Assembly: GCA_965233535.1 (NCBI GenBank)
Contig: OZ247489.1
Coordinates: 496,001-560,000 of the forward strand
Reading direction: 5' to 3'
Origin: Cytomitobacter sp965233535
Lineage (GTDB): Bacteria > Pseudomonadota > Alphaproteobacteria > CAJXXZ01 > 1604HC
DNA length: 64,000 nt
In this document: positions 46,490 to 56,190 of the stretch, one piece after another
Layout of the letters: the number at the start of each line of letters is the position of its first letter
Numbering within the stretch: the first letter of the stretch is position 1
Program-made: the position numbers and the translations under genes
Notes under the pieces: generated by a model
What the model was told of the DNA's origin: nothing
Seen by the model: only the letters and a program-made list of their open reading frames with translations
Database searches by the model: none

Positions 46490-47476
46490 TCAAACAGTAT
46501 AAGGTGGTTTGATATATGGGGATTCAGAAAATACATTTTTACGAATATGTAAACTTGCTAATGCTGCTTCAGAAAATCCACATACAATTAAATTTTGTCT
46601 ATTTTGGTAATAACTAGCATCTCCCACAGCATATATTCCCTCTAAAGATGTTTGAGCAGTTGCGGAATCAGTTTTAATTTTCGTACCATATAAATCTACA
46701 CCAAGCTCATATAACAAATCATTATTACTTTGTAATCCGTAACATGGAATTAATGTATCAATTTCAATATTTTTCAATTCATCTGTATTTTTATGTTTCA
46801 CTGTCAAAGATTTGATATTAAATTCTGGACAACCTTCAAGTGAATCTAATGCATATGGAGTAAGGATTTCACATTTTCCTTGGGAGGCAATTTCATACAA
46901 CTTATCTAATGATCCATCCATAGCTCTGAATTTATTTCTTCTATGAATCAAAAACACTTTTTCTGCATGATTAGAAAGGGTTAAACACCAATCAACAGCA
47001 GAGTCCCCTCCCCCAACAACTGCAACATTACCAGTAAATCGTTTTGGGTTTTCCAATTTATAAAACACTTGCTTATATTTATCTATATCAGGTAAATCTG
47101 GTTTCTTTGGGGCAAATGATCCAGCTCCTGATGCAACGATTATTGCTCTTGTTTTAATTGTTTGATCTTTTAATTTCAATATGAAATGCTGACCATCTTT
47201 ATTGATATGCTGGACTTTCGTATCTAACATAATTTTTGGATTATATTGAGACATTTGATTTGTCAATCTATCTATCAAATCTTGCGCATATACATTTTTA
47301 AACCCAGCAACATCATATATATATTTATCTGGATATAATGCAGTGCATTGTCCACCAAGCTCTGGCAATGAATCAATTAAAATGCAATTCAGGCCAACTT
47401 GACCAAGCATAAATACACTAAACAAACCACTTGGCCCACCACCAACTACTACAACATCAGTTTCAATCATATACAT
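46490..47476 (-). CDS. Ferredoxin-NADP reductase, thioredoxin-reductase-like type
   Basis: FAD- and NADPH-binding flavoprotein. FAD motif VVVVGGGPSGL (8-18), a second Rossmann motif VAVVGGGDSAVDW near 150, and the C-terminal GIYAVGD segment. The redox CxxC of thioredoxin reductase is absent, which with the length of 328 fits the YumC/FNR type that reduces ferredoxin for Fe-S and other redox needs. The start may be M1 or M3. Confidence 0.9.
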   Translation of the reverse strand: MYMIETDVVVVGGGPSGLFSVFMLGQVGLNCILIDSLPELGGQCTALYPDKYIYDVAGFKNVYAQDLIDRLTNQMSQYNPKIMLDTKVQHINKDGQHFILKLKDQTIKTRAIIVASGAGSFAPKKPDLPDIDKYKQVFYKLENPKRFTGNVAVVGGGDSAVDWCLTLSNHAEKVFLIHRRNKFRAMDGSLDKLYEIASQGKCEILTPYALDSLEGCPEFNIKSLTVKHKNTDELKNIEIDTLIPCYGLQSNNDLLYELGVDLYGTKIKTDSATAQTSLEGIYAVGDASYYQNRQNLIVCGFSEAALASLHIRKNVFSESPYIKPPYTV

Positions 47477-47528
47477 TATTTATACATTGGTTTGACAGGT
47501 TTAACAAATAATTTGAAAATGAAGTAAT

Positions 47529-48617
47529 ATGCAAAAACAAGATGTTTATGAAATGTCAGAACAAATAGAGAAATATTTAGACTTTTGGCAAAATAATATT
47601 AAAAAAGAAAATGTGGAATCTAAGATAGCAGACCTAGAAAAGCAAGCTCAAGATCCTGATTTATGGAATGATCAAGACGTAGCAAAGAAAACTTTACAAG
47701 AGTTATCTAAGTGCAAAAATATGTATGATGAGTTTAAAAGTGCTAAACAGGCATTTTCAGATATACAAGACGCAGTAAAAGAAGACTACGATGCTTTCGC
47801 AGAGATAATTCATGATGATATAAATAATTTATTGAAAAAATCTGAAGCTTGGTATATTCAAACTTTATTTTCTAATGAAGCTGATTCTCTAGATTGTTTT
47901 ATTACATTTAATGCTGGTGCTGGTGGAACAGAAGCTCAAGATTGGGCTGAAATGTTACTTAGAATGTATATTAGATTTGCAGAAAAAGGTGGATATAATT
48001 GTGAAATCATTGATCAATTAGTTGCAGAAGAAGCCGGAATCAAGTCTGCTACATTAAAAATTTCAGCTGCTGAATCATCTTTCCCATATGGTTGGTTACG
48101 TAGTGAATCAGGAGTTCATAGATTAGTAAGAGTTTCTCCATTCGACTCAAATAATAGGCGTCATACAAGTTTTGCATCTGTATACGTTACTCCTGTAATT
48201 AATGATAATATTAAAATTGAAATTGAAACAAAAGACATTAGGTTAGATACTTATAGAGCATCAGGAGCTGGTGGACAACATGTTAACAAGACAGATAGCG
48301 CTGTCAGAATCACGCATATTCCTACAGGTATTGTTGTTCAATGTCAAAATGGAAGATCACAACATAAAAACAAAGATGAGGCTATGAGTATGTTGAAATC
48401 TCGCTTATATGCTTTTGAAGAAGATAAAAGAAGACAAGCAGCATCAGAAGGTGTCGCATCTAAAAAAGATAATGCTTGGGGAAGCCAGATTAGGTCTTAT
48501 GTTTTGCATCCATATAAAATGGTTAAAGATTTAAGAACTAGTTTGGAGTCTACTCAAGCTGATAAAGTACTTGATGGTGATATTAAAGAATTCTTAGTTG
48601 CTTATTTAAAATCATAA
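47529..48617 (+). CDS. prfB: Peptide chain release factor 2
   Basis: RF2 releases peptides at UGA and UAA. The stop-recognition tripeptide SPF lies in RVSPFDSNNRRHTSF (about residue 203) and GGQ in GAGGQHVNKTDSAVRI (about 247). The gene is read in one frame, without the CTTTGA programmed frameshift of E. coli prfB. Length 362. Its presence fits the use of TGA as a stop in rsmH and others here. Confidence 0.97.
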   Translation: MQKQDVYEMSEQIEKYLDFWQNNIKKENVESKIADLEKQAQDPDLWNDQDVAKKTLQELSKCKNMYDEFKSAKQAFSDIQDAVKEDYDAFAEIIHDDINNLLKKSEAWYIQTLFSNEADSLDCFITFNAGAGGTEAQDWAEMLLRMYIRFAEKGGYNCEIIDQLVAEEAGIKSATLKISAAESSFPYGWLRSESGVHRLVRVSPFDSNNRRHTSFASVYVTPVINDNIKIEIETKDIRLDTYRASGAGGQHVNKTDSAVRITHIPTGIVVQCQNGRSQHKNKDEAMSMLKSRLYAFEEDKRRQAASEGVASKKDNAWGSQIRSYVLHPYKMVKDLRTSLESTQADKVLDGDIKEFLVAYLKS

Positions 48618-48670
48618 ATTATTTATAAATCTATATATTGCATTTTATTTTCATTTGTACTTTTGAAAAC

Positions 48671-48699
48671 TTGAAATCTTATATAAAAACCGATAGTGT
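48671..48699 (+). promoter_or_regulatory. Promoter of secreted module protein 48717
   Basis: TTGAAA (48671-48676), 17-bp spacer, TAGTGT (48694-48699), then AAAAGGAAACAAATG. Confidence 0.55.
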
Positions 48700-48716
48700 A
48701 GTCCAAAAGGAAACAA

Positions 48717-49955
48717 ATGAATTATAAATATAACTTACTTATGATATTAACATCTGTCAAATTATCTGCTATGAATCGGAACACAGTTTCAATTGAGCTA
48801 CATAACAATTTGCATCAGGCACCTATGCAATATGCAAATCAGCATGTACCTGCGCGAGAAGCAAGTCAAAGTGTAGAAAAAGATTACTCTGTACACACTG
48901 AAATAGCTGAATTAATAGTTGAGGCATATGATAAAAAATTAGTAGATTACAACATGGAAGAAAATCAACACCTTGTAAAAAAATTCATTGATGATCCAAA
49001 GAAAAATTATTCTGATTTTATGGAATTATTGAAAGTTTATTATTTTGCTACTTTTGACCAAAATGGAGAAGAGGAAACTTATTTTGGAAGCATATTAGAT
49101 ATGGCTGAAAAAAATCAAGATGACTTTATTGATGCAAAAGCTATAATAAGTTCCTGCAAAATATTAAGTAAATCTCCAATAAGCTCAAAAGGTAGGCATA
49201 CTCCAGGAAAAGGTAAGCACATTCCTGGAATGGGTAAAAAAGGTAGCAGAGTAGTAGCTGGAACAATTCAAAGAAGTGGTGATGTAAGGGCGCTTAGAAT
49301 GTTTTTAAGATCTGCTATAATTGAATCTGAAGATTGCCGAAGACACAAACAAAACGTTTTGTTTGAGTTAAAAGAAATTAGAGATACAGAGATGCTTGAT
49401 TACTCTTTTCGAACAAGTTTTACTAGAGAAGATTTAAAAAAATGCATAGAAGATGTAGAAGAAAATTATCATTACCAGTATATATCTGAAGGCTTATATT
49501 GCTTAATCGATGATGCCTTTGACATTAATGAAAGTTTAGATAAGGCAAGAGCAATGGTGAGTGAAGAAAATCGGCAGTTCACAGCAGAGAAGATGAGGAA
49601 AGAAAATGAGGAAAAAGAAAGATTAGAGAGAAAAAGATTAAAGAGAGAGGGAGATAATTATTTAAGAATTCAGATAACAGATAGTATTTTATTTGCAAAT
49701 AAAATTGCAAAACTTCCAAATGATAAGTATAGTATGAAAGTAAAAAAACAATGCTTTATGAAATTTATGAGATGTAAGCATAATGAACCTTTCGGAAGCG
49801 AAAGGCTTTGGAGTGTTTTTGTTAAATTTATGGCAAATCCATCACAATATTATTCTGAGTTTGCATCAAATAGATCTACTTTTATAGAATATGAGGATTA
49901 CTGTCGTGACAATGCTTGCTGCATTGAGTTTGAAAGTGAGTGTTGTATTTCATAA
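48717..49955 (+). CDS. Secreted module protein, first of a tandem pair
   Basis: A 412-residue protein with the family signal peptide (MNYKYNLLMILTSVKLSA|MN). The helical module covers about 60-222 (HTEIAELIVEAYDKKL...FIDDPKKNYSDFMELLKVYYF...LRMFLRSAIIES). A Gly/Lys/His-rich insertion with a short repeat (RHTPGKGKHIPGMGKKG) at about 160-176 is missing in the neighbour. A charged coil (EKMRKENEEKERLERKRLKRE) follows, then a part resembling a degenerate second module (FVKFMANPSQYYSEF). The C-terminus is Cys-rich. Paralogue of 50068-51288; function unknown. Confidence 0.85.
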   Translation: MNYKYNLLMILTSVKLSAMNRNTVSIELHNNLHQAPMQYANQHVPAREASQSVEKDYSVHTEIAELIVEAYDKKLVDYNMEENQHLVKKFIDDPKKNYSDFMELLKVYYFATFDQNGEEETYFGSILDMAEKNQDDFIDAKAIISSCKILSKSPISSKGRHTPGKGKHIPGMGKKGSRVVAGTIQRSGDVRALRMFLRSAIIESEDCRRHKQNVLFELKEIRDTEMLDYSFRTSFTREDLKKCIEDVEENYHYQYISEGLYCLIDDAFDINESLDKARAMVSEENRQFTAEKMRKENEEKERLERKRLKREGDNYLRIQITDSILFANKIAKLPNDKYSMKVKKQCFMKFMRCKHNEPFGSERLWSVFVKFMANPSQYYSEFASNRSTFIEYEDYCRDNACCIEFESECCIS

Positions 49956-50021
49956 ATAGAATTAAAATAAAAACATAACAGTTAACATTAAAATAAATTT
50001 TAATAACAACATACGTCATAC

Positions 50022-50050
50022 TTGAAGTGTTATATAAAAAATCATACTGT
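50022..50050 (+). promoter_or_regulatory. Promoter of secreted module protein 50068
   Basis: TTGAAG (50022-50027), 17-bp spacer, TACTGT (50045-50050), then AAAAGGAAATCAATG. Confidence 0.55.
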
Positions 50051-50067
50051 AACTAAAAAGGAAATCA

Positions 50068-51288
50068 ATGAACTATACAAAACTATTAATAACTGTAATG
50101 TCTATTCAAATATCTGCTATGGATCGTAGTCATATATTTGGAACTCAGTTAGAAAACACGCCAAATGAATCAGGAAACACATACTATCCTCCTGCTAGCG
50201 CACCTGAATTTCATTCATTAGAACCATCAAATGAGAAGTACTCTGTTCATCTTGATATAGCAAGATTAATATTAGATGCATATGATGCCAAGCTTATAGA
50301 CTATAATATGCCAGAAAATCAAGAACTAACAAGAAAATTCATTAATGATCCAAAGAGAAATTATTCTGATTTTATGGAATTGTTGTCTGTTTTTTATTTT
50401 GCAACTTTTGACTCGAATGGAAAAGAAGAAACTTATTTTGGTGAAATCTTAAATACAGCCCAAGAGTATGATTTTTTTAGTAATAAAAAAGCTTTGATCC
50501 GTTCATGTACAACATTAAGCAAAACTACAGCTAAAGGAAAAGCTTCAAAAGATGATTATTTAAGAGCACTTAGAATGTTCTTACAATCTTCTCTTAGTGA
50601 TTCAGAATGTTGTAAAAAATATATAAGAGAAAGCATATCTGAACTAGAAGAAATTATACTCACACCCAATTTATCCTCTATATCTTGCAAGATGAAATTT
50701 TCTCTAAAAAACACAGAAAAAAGTATAAAAGCTATCAAACAAACAACAGAATATCACTATCAATATTTATCTGAAAGTTTTTACAAATTAATCACTAATT
50801 CTATAAATATAGAGGATAATTTACAAAGAGCAAGGAAAGTAAAAGCAAGATCTATAAAAGCAGAGGAGGAAGCGGAAGTGGAAGCTATGAGAGCAGAGGC
50901 GGAAGCTGAAGAAAAAGCTGAAGAACTGTTTTGTGCTAACAAAAGAGCAAAGGAAGTAGCGGAATTTACAGCGAGAGCAGAGGAACGCAAGAGAAAAGAA
51001 GTAAGATCTCAAGAACTAGCAAGAGAGCAGAAACGCGTTAGAGCCCAAGAATTAGCTAGGACACAGGAACGCGAGAGAGAAGAAGTAAGAGCTCGAGGAT
51101 TGGAGATATCAGCAAAAGCAAGACAGGAAGAAATTTTAGAATATGCGAAAAGTGCTTGCCAGGTAATAGCAGTGATGTGCACTGTTAGAGTTACATACTA
51201 TATGCTTCAAACAGCCTACCTATCCTTCCTTTTCATAATAAGCCCATTTCAAACAGCCTACCTTTTCATAACAAGCTGTTTTCTTTGA
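50068..51288 (+). CDS. Secreted module protein, second of a tandem pair, with C-terminal hydrophobic region
   Basis: A 406-residue protein. Signal peptide MNYTKLLITVMSIQISA|MD. Module at about 60-197 (HLDIARLILDAYDAKL...FINDPKRNYSDFMELLSVFYF...LRMFLQSSLSDSE). Residues about 270-355 form a highly charged A/E/R coil with repeats (AREQKRVRAQEL, ARTQEREREEVRARGL). The last 45 residues are hydrophobic, with a duplicated motif (FQTAYLSFLF and FQTAYLFITS) that stems from a short direct repeat in the DNA (51205 and 51246). It could insert in a membrane. Paralogue of the gene before it, separated by 112 bp and with its own promoter. Confidence 0.85.
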   Translation: MNYTKLLITVMSIQISAMDRSHIFGTQLENTPNESGNTYYPPASAPEFHSLEPSNEKYSVHLDIARLILDAYDAKLIDYNMPENQELTRKFINDPKRNYSDFMELLSVFYFATFDSNGKEETYFGEILNTAQEYDFFSNKKALIRSCTTLSKTTAKGKASKDDYLRALRMFLQSSLSDSECCKKYIRESISELEEIILTPNLSSISCKMKFSLKNTEKSIKAIKQTTEYHYQYLSESFYKLITNSINIEDNLQRARKVKARSIKAEEEAEVEAMRAEAEAEEKAEELFCANKRAKEVAEFTARAEERKRKEVRSQELAREQKRVRAQELARTQEREREEVRARGLEISAKARQEEILEYAKSACQVIAVMCTVRVTYYMLQTAYLSFLFIISPFQTAYLFITSCFL

Positions 51289-51424
51289 TAGAAGTTATGA
51301 TATGAATCATTAGCACTATATTTACTACTGCAATATCACTATAAATTATTTTTGGAAAAAATGTTAAGCCATTAAATGAAAGGGGTTGTATTTAATAGCT
51401 TGTGTGCAGTATCACCCTACACTA

Positions 51425-51961
51425 TTAAGAAGTTGTTAATTTTGGAGAATTTTGTACTGGCATATAAACATATAAAGGTTCTTGAATTACAGAAATGTTT
51501 TTCTTATTCATTCGTTTTCCTAAATCATTTATGATATTTTGTTTCAGATTATCGTAATTTTCTAATGTAGTGTATGTTTTGTTTTTATCTAAATCACAAG
51601 CAAAAACTGTTTTCCAATCACCATCATAAATTAAATATATATTCTTATTCAATTTAACTAAAACTGTACCCTCACATAACTCTTCCAAAGCAAATGATCC
51701 ACATTGCATAGATGGAAAAACTTGCTTCACAGCAGATAATGTACCATAAACAATCCTTAAACTTGAGAATGACCCTGGCCCCGCAATTGAATAAAAACGT
51801 TTCAAATTTTCTAACTTCAATGAATGCAAAGCAAGTAAATCGTCAATTGCAGTTAATAACTTTGTGTGATCTTCTACAACTGATTTACATAGCACCTTAT
51901 TCTCACTCCATAATTCAAGAAAAAATGTTCTTTGCAAGAAAAATAGCGTTAAAGTAAGCAT
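51425..51961 (-). CDS. tsaB: tRNA t6A biosynthesis protein TsaB (diverged)
   Basis: TsaB is the non-catalytic partner of TsaD. The diagnostic motif GPGSFSSLRIVYGTLSAVKQ (about 57-76) matches the family's GPGSFTGLRIG. HTKLLTAIDDLLA fits the helix before it. The usual N-terminal strand 'LxIDTS' is replaced by LTLFFLQRT, so the first part of the ASKHA fold is degenerate. The 178-residue length is shorter than the about 230 of E. coli. It is divergent from leuS, 61 bp away. Confidence 0.85.
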   Translation of the reverse strand: MLTLTLFFLQRTFFLELWSENKVLCKSVVEDHTKLLTAIDDLLALHSLKLENLKRFYSIAGPGSFSSLRIVYGTLSAVKQVFPSMQCGSFALEELCEGTVLVKLNKNIYLIYDGDWKTVFACDLDKNKTYTTLENYDNLKQNIINDLGKRMNKKNISVIQEPLYVYMPVQNSPKLTTS

Positions 51962-52022
51962 ACTTCATAGTAAATTATTTAAACCATTTGCTCTAGATAT
52001 TATGTAGATGTAGAATAAACGC

Positions 52023-54743
52023 ATGGATAATAAGCAAATACATCAAACTGAACAGCAAATGAAAACATTATGGGAAAATGCAAATTTATACAAGTCAAAT
52101 GTTTCTGATAAACCATCATATTGTATCTTAGATTTCTTTCCTTACCCAAGTGGAATTGGGTTGCATGTAGGACATACGCTTGGATATATGTCAACTGATA
52201 TTTTTGCTAGATTCAAGCGAATGCAAGGTAATAACGTACTTTATGCAATGGGGTTTGATTCATTTGGTCTGCCAGCGGAGCAGTTTGCAATACAAACAAA
52301 TCAGCATCCCGAAATCACAACCAAAGATAATATTAACAATATGCGAGAGCAACTTGATGCACTTTCTTTAAGTCATGATAAAGACCGAACTTTCTCTACT
52401 ACTGATCCAGAATACTATAAGTGGACACAGTGGATTTTTCTTAAGCTATATAACAGTTATTACAATAATATTTCAAATAAAGCAGAATCAATCAGTGAAT
52501 TAAAAAAGAAATTAGAATCTAAAGAATTTAGTATTATAGATGGAAAATTAGTTCAAGAACTAAATACATATAATAATGAAAAAATTCACACAGCTCTTCA
52601 ATCAATGCGATTAGCATATATAGATAATGTAGAAGTAAATTGGTGTCCAATGTTAGGAACTGTTCTGTCTAATGAAGAAGTTAAAGATGGAAAAAGTGAA
52701 CGTGGAGATCATCCAGTTGAAAAACTACCTATGAAACAATGGATGCTTAGAATAACTGCTTATGCAGATCGTTTAGAGTCTCAATTAGATAATGTAGATT
52801 GGCCAAGCAATATTGTTACAATGCAAAAAAACTGGATTGGAAAGCAAGAAGGTACAAAAATACAATTTGAAACTACGCATGGAAATATAGAAGTTTTTAC
52901 TACTAGACCAGAAACATTATTTGGAGTTGCATTTCTTGGAATTTCACATCAGCATCCAATTTTGAAAAAACTCGGAATACAAAGTGCTGAAGAGCAAATG
53001 GTAGGCTATGCAATTCATCCAATCACTAAAAAGGAAATACCGATTTGGACAACAGATTACGTATTGCAAGAATATGGAACTGGCGCAGTTATGTCTGTTC
53101 CAGCGCATGATCAAAGAGATTTTGAATTTGCAATCAAACATAACATACCTTTTAAAGCAGTCATCAAAGCTACATATGCATGGTTAGTAGAAAATTATTC
53201 AGGCGATATGCCAAACAGTCAAATTTTAGACTTATGGAAAAACAGCCCTGAAAAGTTTGATAGTGCATTTCAAAACAAAGGCCCCCTCTTTGACCCTACG
53301 CAATTTGAAATCAATGAATCTATTTCTATAAAAAAACAAATTAAACAAGCAATTCAATTTATCGAAGATAATAATGCAGGAAAACAAATAACAAATTATA
53401 GGTTACGAGATTGGCTTTTCAGTAGACAACGATACTGGGGAGAACCATTTCCTATGGTGTTTGATGAAAACAATAATGTATATCCATTACATGAAAGTTG
53501 TTTGCCAATCACTTTACCAAAACAGTATGATTTTAAGCCAGTTTTAAATCAAGAAAATGCTGAACCTCCACTTTCAAAAGCTAAAGAATGGAAAGTAGTT
53601 CAAGGAATTATTATGGATGATGGAAGTGTCAAAACTTTATCAGAGTCTGAAACTCACCCTGATGCAAAACAATTTACTAGAGAATTGAATACTATGCCTA
53701 ATTGGGCTGGATCTTGTTGGTATTACTTAAGGTATATGGATCCAAATAATAGTGAAAGTTTAGCTTCAAAAGATGCATTAAAATATTGGTCATCCAAAAA
53801 TACTGGAGCAATTGATATGTATGTAGGTGGAGCAGAACATGCTGTACTACATTTATTATATTCAAGATTTTGGCACATGGTAATGTTTGATTTAGGCTAT
53901 GTCCCTAATCCAGAACCATTTCAAAAGTTGCTTAACCCAGGAATGATGACTGCAGATGCCTACAGTGATGAAAGAGGATTCTATGTAGATATAGAAGATG
54001 TTGAAATTAAAAATCATGAAGCATTCCAAATTTCTACTGGTAAAAAGTTAAATATAGAACCAGGGAAAATGGGTAAAAGATATAAGAATGGACTAGACCC
54101 TCGTAAGGCATGTGATAAGTATGGAATCGATATTTTTAGATTACATGTAATGTATATGGCGCCAATTACTCAAAGCAGATCATGGGATAGCTCAACAATT
54201 AAAGGTATGGAACGATTCTATAAATCTTTCTACACAAAAGTCACAGCATGTATTGAAAAGAAGGCAACTCAATCTACATCAAAATCTGAGTTACATAAAA
54301 CAATAAAATTTGTTACAGAAGAGATAAGTAATATGCGTTTCAACACTTCGATTGCTGCGTTAATTAAATTTACAAATAATATGGAAGATCTTACATTAGA
54401 AGACTGCTCCACCCTATTACAAATGCTATATCCTTTTGCTCCTCATATCAGCGAACACTTATATCAAAGTATTAGGAAAGATGTAAATGGACCAGAATTT
54501 CTAGAGAAAATTGAGTGGCCAAACTATGATGAAGCGCTATTAATAGATAAAGAAATAAAATTACCTGTAAGCATTAGCGGTAAAGTACGTGATATTTTGA
54601 CTGTTGATAAAGATATTACTGATGATGAAATAAAGTTACTTGTAGAGAAAAATGAAAAAATTCAAAGACATATAACTGGAGATATTAAAAAATATTTGAT
54701 TATTAGAAAAGACAAACCTGTAATGGTGAACATAATCTTATAA
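52023..54743 (+). CDS. leuS: Leucyl-tRNA synthetase, unusual subtype
   Basis: Class I synthetase charging tRNA-Leu. HIGH motif as GLHVGH (46-51), KMSKS motif as KMGKR (about 682-686), editing domain TTRPETLFG and the tRNA-binding C-terminus are all present. Length 906. The segments GFDSFGLPAEQFAIQTNQHP and TTDPEYYKWTQWIFLKLYNS, the KMGKR loop and APITQSRSWDSSTIKG match the LeuRS type known from Actinobacteria and some other phyla, not the usual proteobacterial type (WDAFGLPAEGAA..., KMSKSKxN). This suggests replacement by horizontal transfer in the lineage. Confidence 0.96.
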   Translation: MDNKQIHQTEQQMKTLWENANLYKSNVSDKPSYCILDFFPYPSGIGLHVGHTLGYMSTDIFARFKRMQGNNVLYAMGFDSFGLPAEQFAIQTNQHPEITTKDNINNMREQLDALSLSHDKDRTFSTTDPEYYKWTQWIFLKLYNSYYNNISNKAESISELKKKLESKEFSIIDGKLVQELNTYNNEKIHTALQSMRLAYIDNVEVNWCPMLGTVLSNEEVKDGKSERGDHPVEKLPMKQWMLRITAYADRLESQLDNVDWPSNIVTMQKNWIGKQEGTKIQFETTHGNIEVFTTRPETLFGVAFLGISHQHPILKKLGIQSAEEQMVGYAIHPITKKEIPIWTTDYVLQEYGTGAVMSVPAHDQRDFEFAIKHNIPFKAVIKATYAWLVENYSGDMPNSQILDLWKNSPEKFDSAFQNKGPLFDPTQFEINESISIKKQIKQAIQFIEDNNAGKQITNYRLRDWLFSRQRYWGEPFPMVFDENNNVYPLHESCLPITLPKQYDFKPVLNQENAEPPLSKAKEWKVVQGIIMDDGSVKTLSESETHPDAKQFTRELNTMPNWAGSCWYYLRYMDPNNSESLASKDALKYWSSKNTGAIDMYVGGAEHAVLHLLYSRFWHMVMFDLGYVPNPEPFQKLLNPGMMTADAYSDERGFYVDIEDVEIKNHEAFQISTGKKLNIEPGKMGKRYKNGLDPRKACDKYGIDIFRLHVMYMAPITQSRSWDSSTIKGMERFYKSFYTKVTACIEKKATQSTSKSELHKTIKFVTEEISNMRFNTSIAALIKFTNNMEDLTLEDCSTLLQMLYPFAPHISEHLYQSIRKDVNGPEFLEKIEWPNYDEALLIDKEIKLPVSISGKVRDILTVDKDITDDEIKLLVEKNEKIQRHITGDIKKYLIIRKDKPVMVNIIL

Positions 54744-54813
54744 TCTAGATAAAAACTGAAATCACAAAATTTTAGTAGGATATCTCAGATTACTATTAAT
54801 TCATATCAGTGAA

Positions 54814-56190
54814 TTATGATAGTAAAAATGATGCAATTAGTAGCAATGCTGTATATCCCATCATGTCAGTTGTTGCAGTTAGGAACGATGCAGCGCTTAA
54901 AGCTGGATCCATACCCATTCTATGAAAAATCATTGGTAAAATCATGCCAATAAACCCAGACCATACAATATTAATCATGACAGAAATTCCAAATACTATT
55001 GCAATCTTTTTTGAGATAAAGAAAAATGCCATCACACCAAATAAAATTGCAAATACAAAACCATTATGAAAACCTACAAGTAATTCTTTTCTCAAAACTC
55101 TCCAAATGTTAATTGTACTAATTTGATTATTAGATAATGCTCTGATAATAACAGCAACAACTTGCATTCCAGCATTTCCTCCAATTGATGCAGTTATAGG
55201 CATCACAATTGTTAAGGCATGATGAGTCGCAATCACACCTTGAAACATTGCAATAATAGTTGAAGACAACATAGCAGTACAACTAGATACAAATAACCAT
55301 TTCAATCTAGCTCTAGCAGTTTCTGCAATTTCAGAGTGGAAACTTGTGTCTTCCACACCAGCCATATGTAGCAAGTCTTCTTCACTTTCTTTAAAGATAA
55401 TATTTACAATCATATTTGCATTGATTATACCTACAACCTTTCCTGTTCTATTTACAACTGGAGCTGTAATTGCAGAATATTGCTTAAATAATAGCGCTAC
55501 CTCTTCTTGATTCACACTAGTAGACACCTCAAATAATAGAGGTTCCATACAGTTATACAAAATATCTGGTTTGTTAAATCTATATATATCTTGTAATTTT
55601 ATACTCCCAATTGGTTTGTTAAAATTATCTACTACAAAAATAGAGTAAAAATCATCCGGAAGATGTTTAGCTTTAGATAAGAATGATCGTGTTTTTTCAA
55701 TAGTCCATGTTTGAGGTAATGCCACTACTTGATAGCACATCAAACGACCAGCACTTTTTTCTGGATAACTTAGCCCCTCTTCAAGAAAAATCCTAACTTC
55801 TGGCTTAATAAACCTTAAAATTGCTTTTCGTTGTTCAAGATGTAATTCAGATAAAATTTCCAATGCATCAGACTCATTAATAGAGCTTAAAGCATGTCCA
55901 AGCTGATCATTAGCCCAGCTATCTACAATATCTTCTCTTACTTCATCATCTAAGAAAGCTAAAATATACGGATCAAAATCAGATTTCAAAACGGCTAGTA
56001 ACTTTGACCTTAAAGATGGAGATAAATAATGCAAAACAATTGCAGCATCAGATGCATGCATATGCTTGAATATATTTTTAGCAGTAGAAGAGCATCCACT
56101 ATTTAAGCTAGATATAATGAGCGCAATTCTACGTTGCGAACTTTCGTATCTATTTACCTCAATTGGTAATTCTGCCACTTGCAATACCAC
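54814..56190 (-). CDS. mgtE: Magnesium transporter MgtE
   Basis: MgtE is a Mg2+ channel gated by cytoplasmic Mg2+. An N-terminal helical superfamily domain (about 20-135), two CBS domains (about 140-265) and five C-terminal membrane helices are visible. The pore region carries PITASIGGNAGMQ and GMDPALSAASFLTATTDMMGY, the conserved selectivity segments. Length 458. The start lies 32 bp inside maeB, so the two are probably one transcript. Confidence 0.95.
   Translation of the reverse strand: MVLQVAELPIEVNRYESSQRRIALIISSLNSGCSSTAKNIFKHMHASDAAIVLHYLSPSLRSKLLAVLKSDFDPYILAFLDDEVREDIVDSWANDQLGHALSSINESDALEILSELHLEQRKAILRFIKPEVRIFLEEGLSYPEKSAGRLMCYQVVALPQTWTIEKTRSFLSKAKHLPDDFYSIFVVDNFNKPIGSIKLQDIYRFNKPDILYNCMEPLLFEVSTSVNQEEVALLFKQYSAITAPVVNRTGKVVGIINANMIVNIIFKESEEDLLHMAGVEDTSFHSEIAETARARLKWLFVSSCTAMLSSTIIAMFQGVIATHHALTIVMPITASIGGNAGMQVVAVIIRALSNNQISTINIWRVLRKELLVGFHNGFVFAILFGVMAFFFISKKIAIVFGISVMINIVWSGFIGMILPMIFHRMGMDPALSAASFLTATTDMMGYTALLLIASFLLS

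Noticed and set aside
47529..47640. Programmed frameshift in prfB
   Set aside because: The gene is read through in one frame; no CTTTGA site with an in-frame stop is present.
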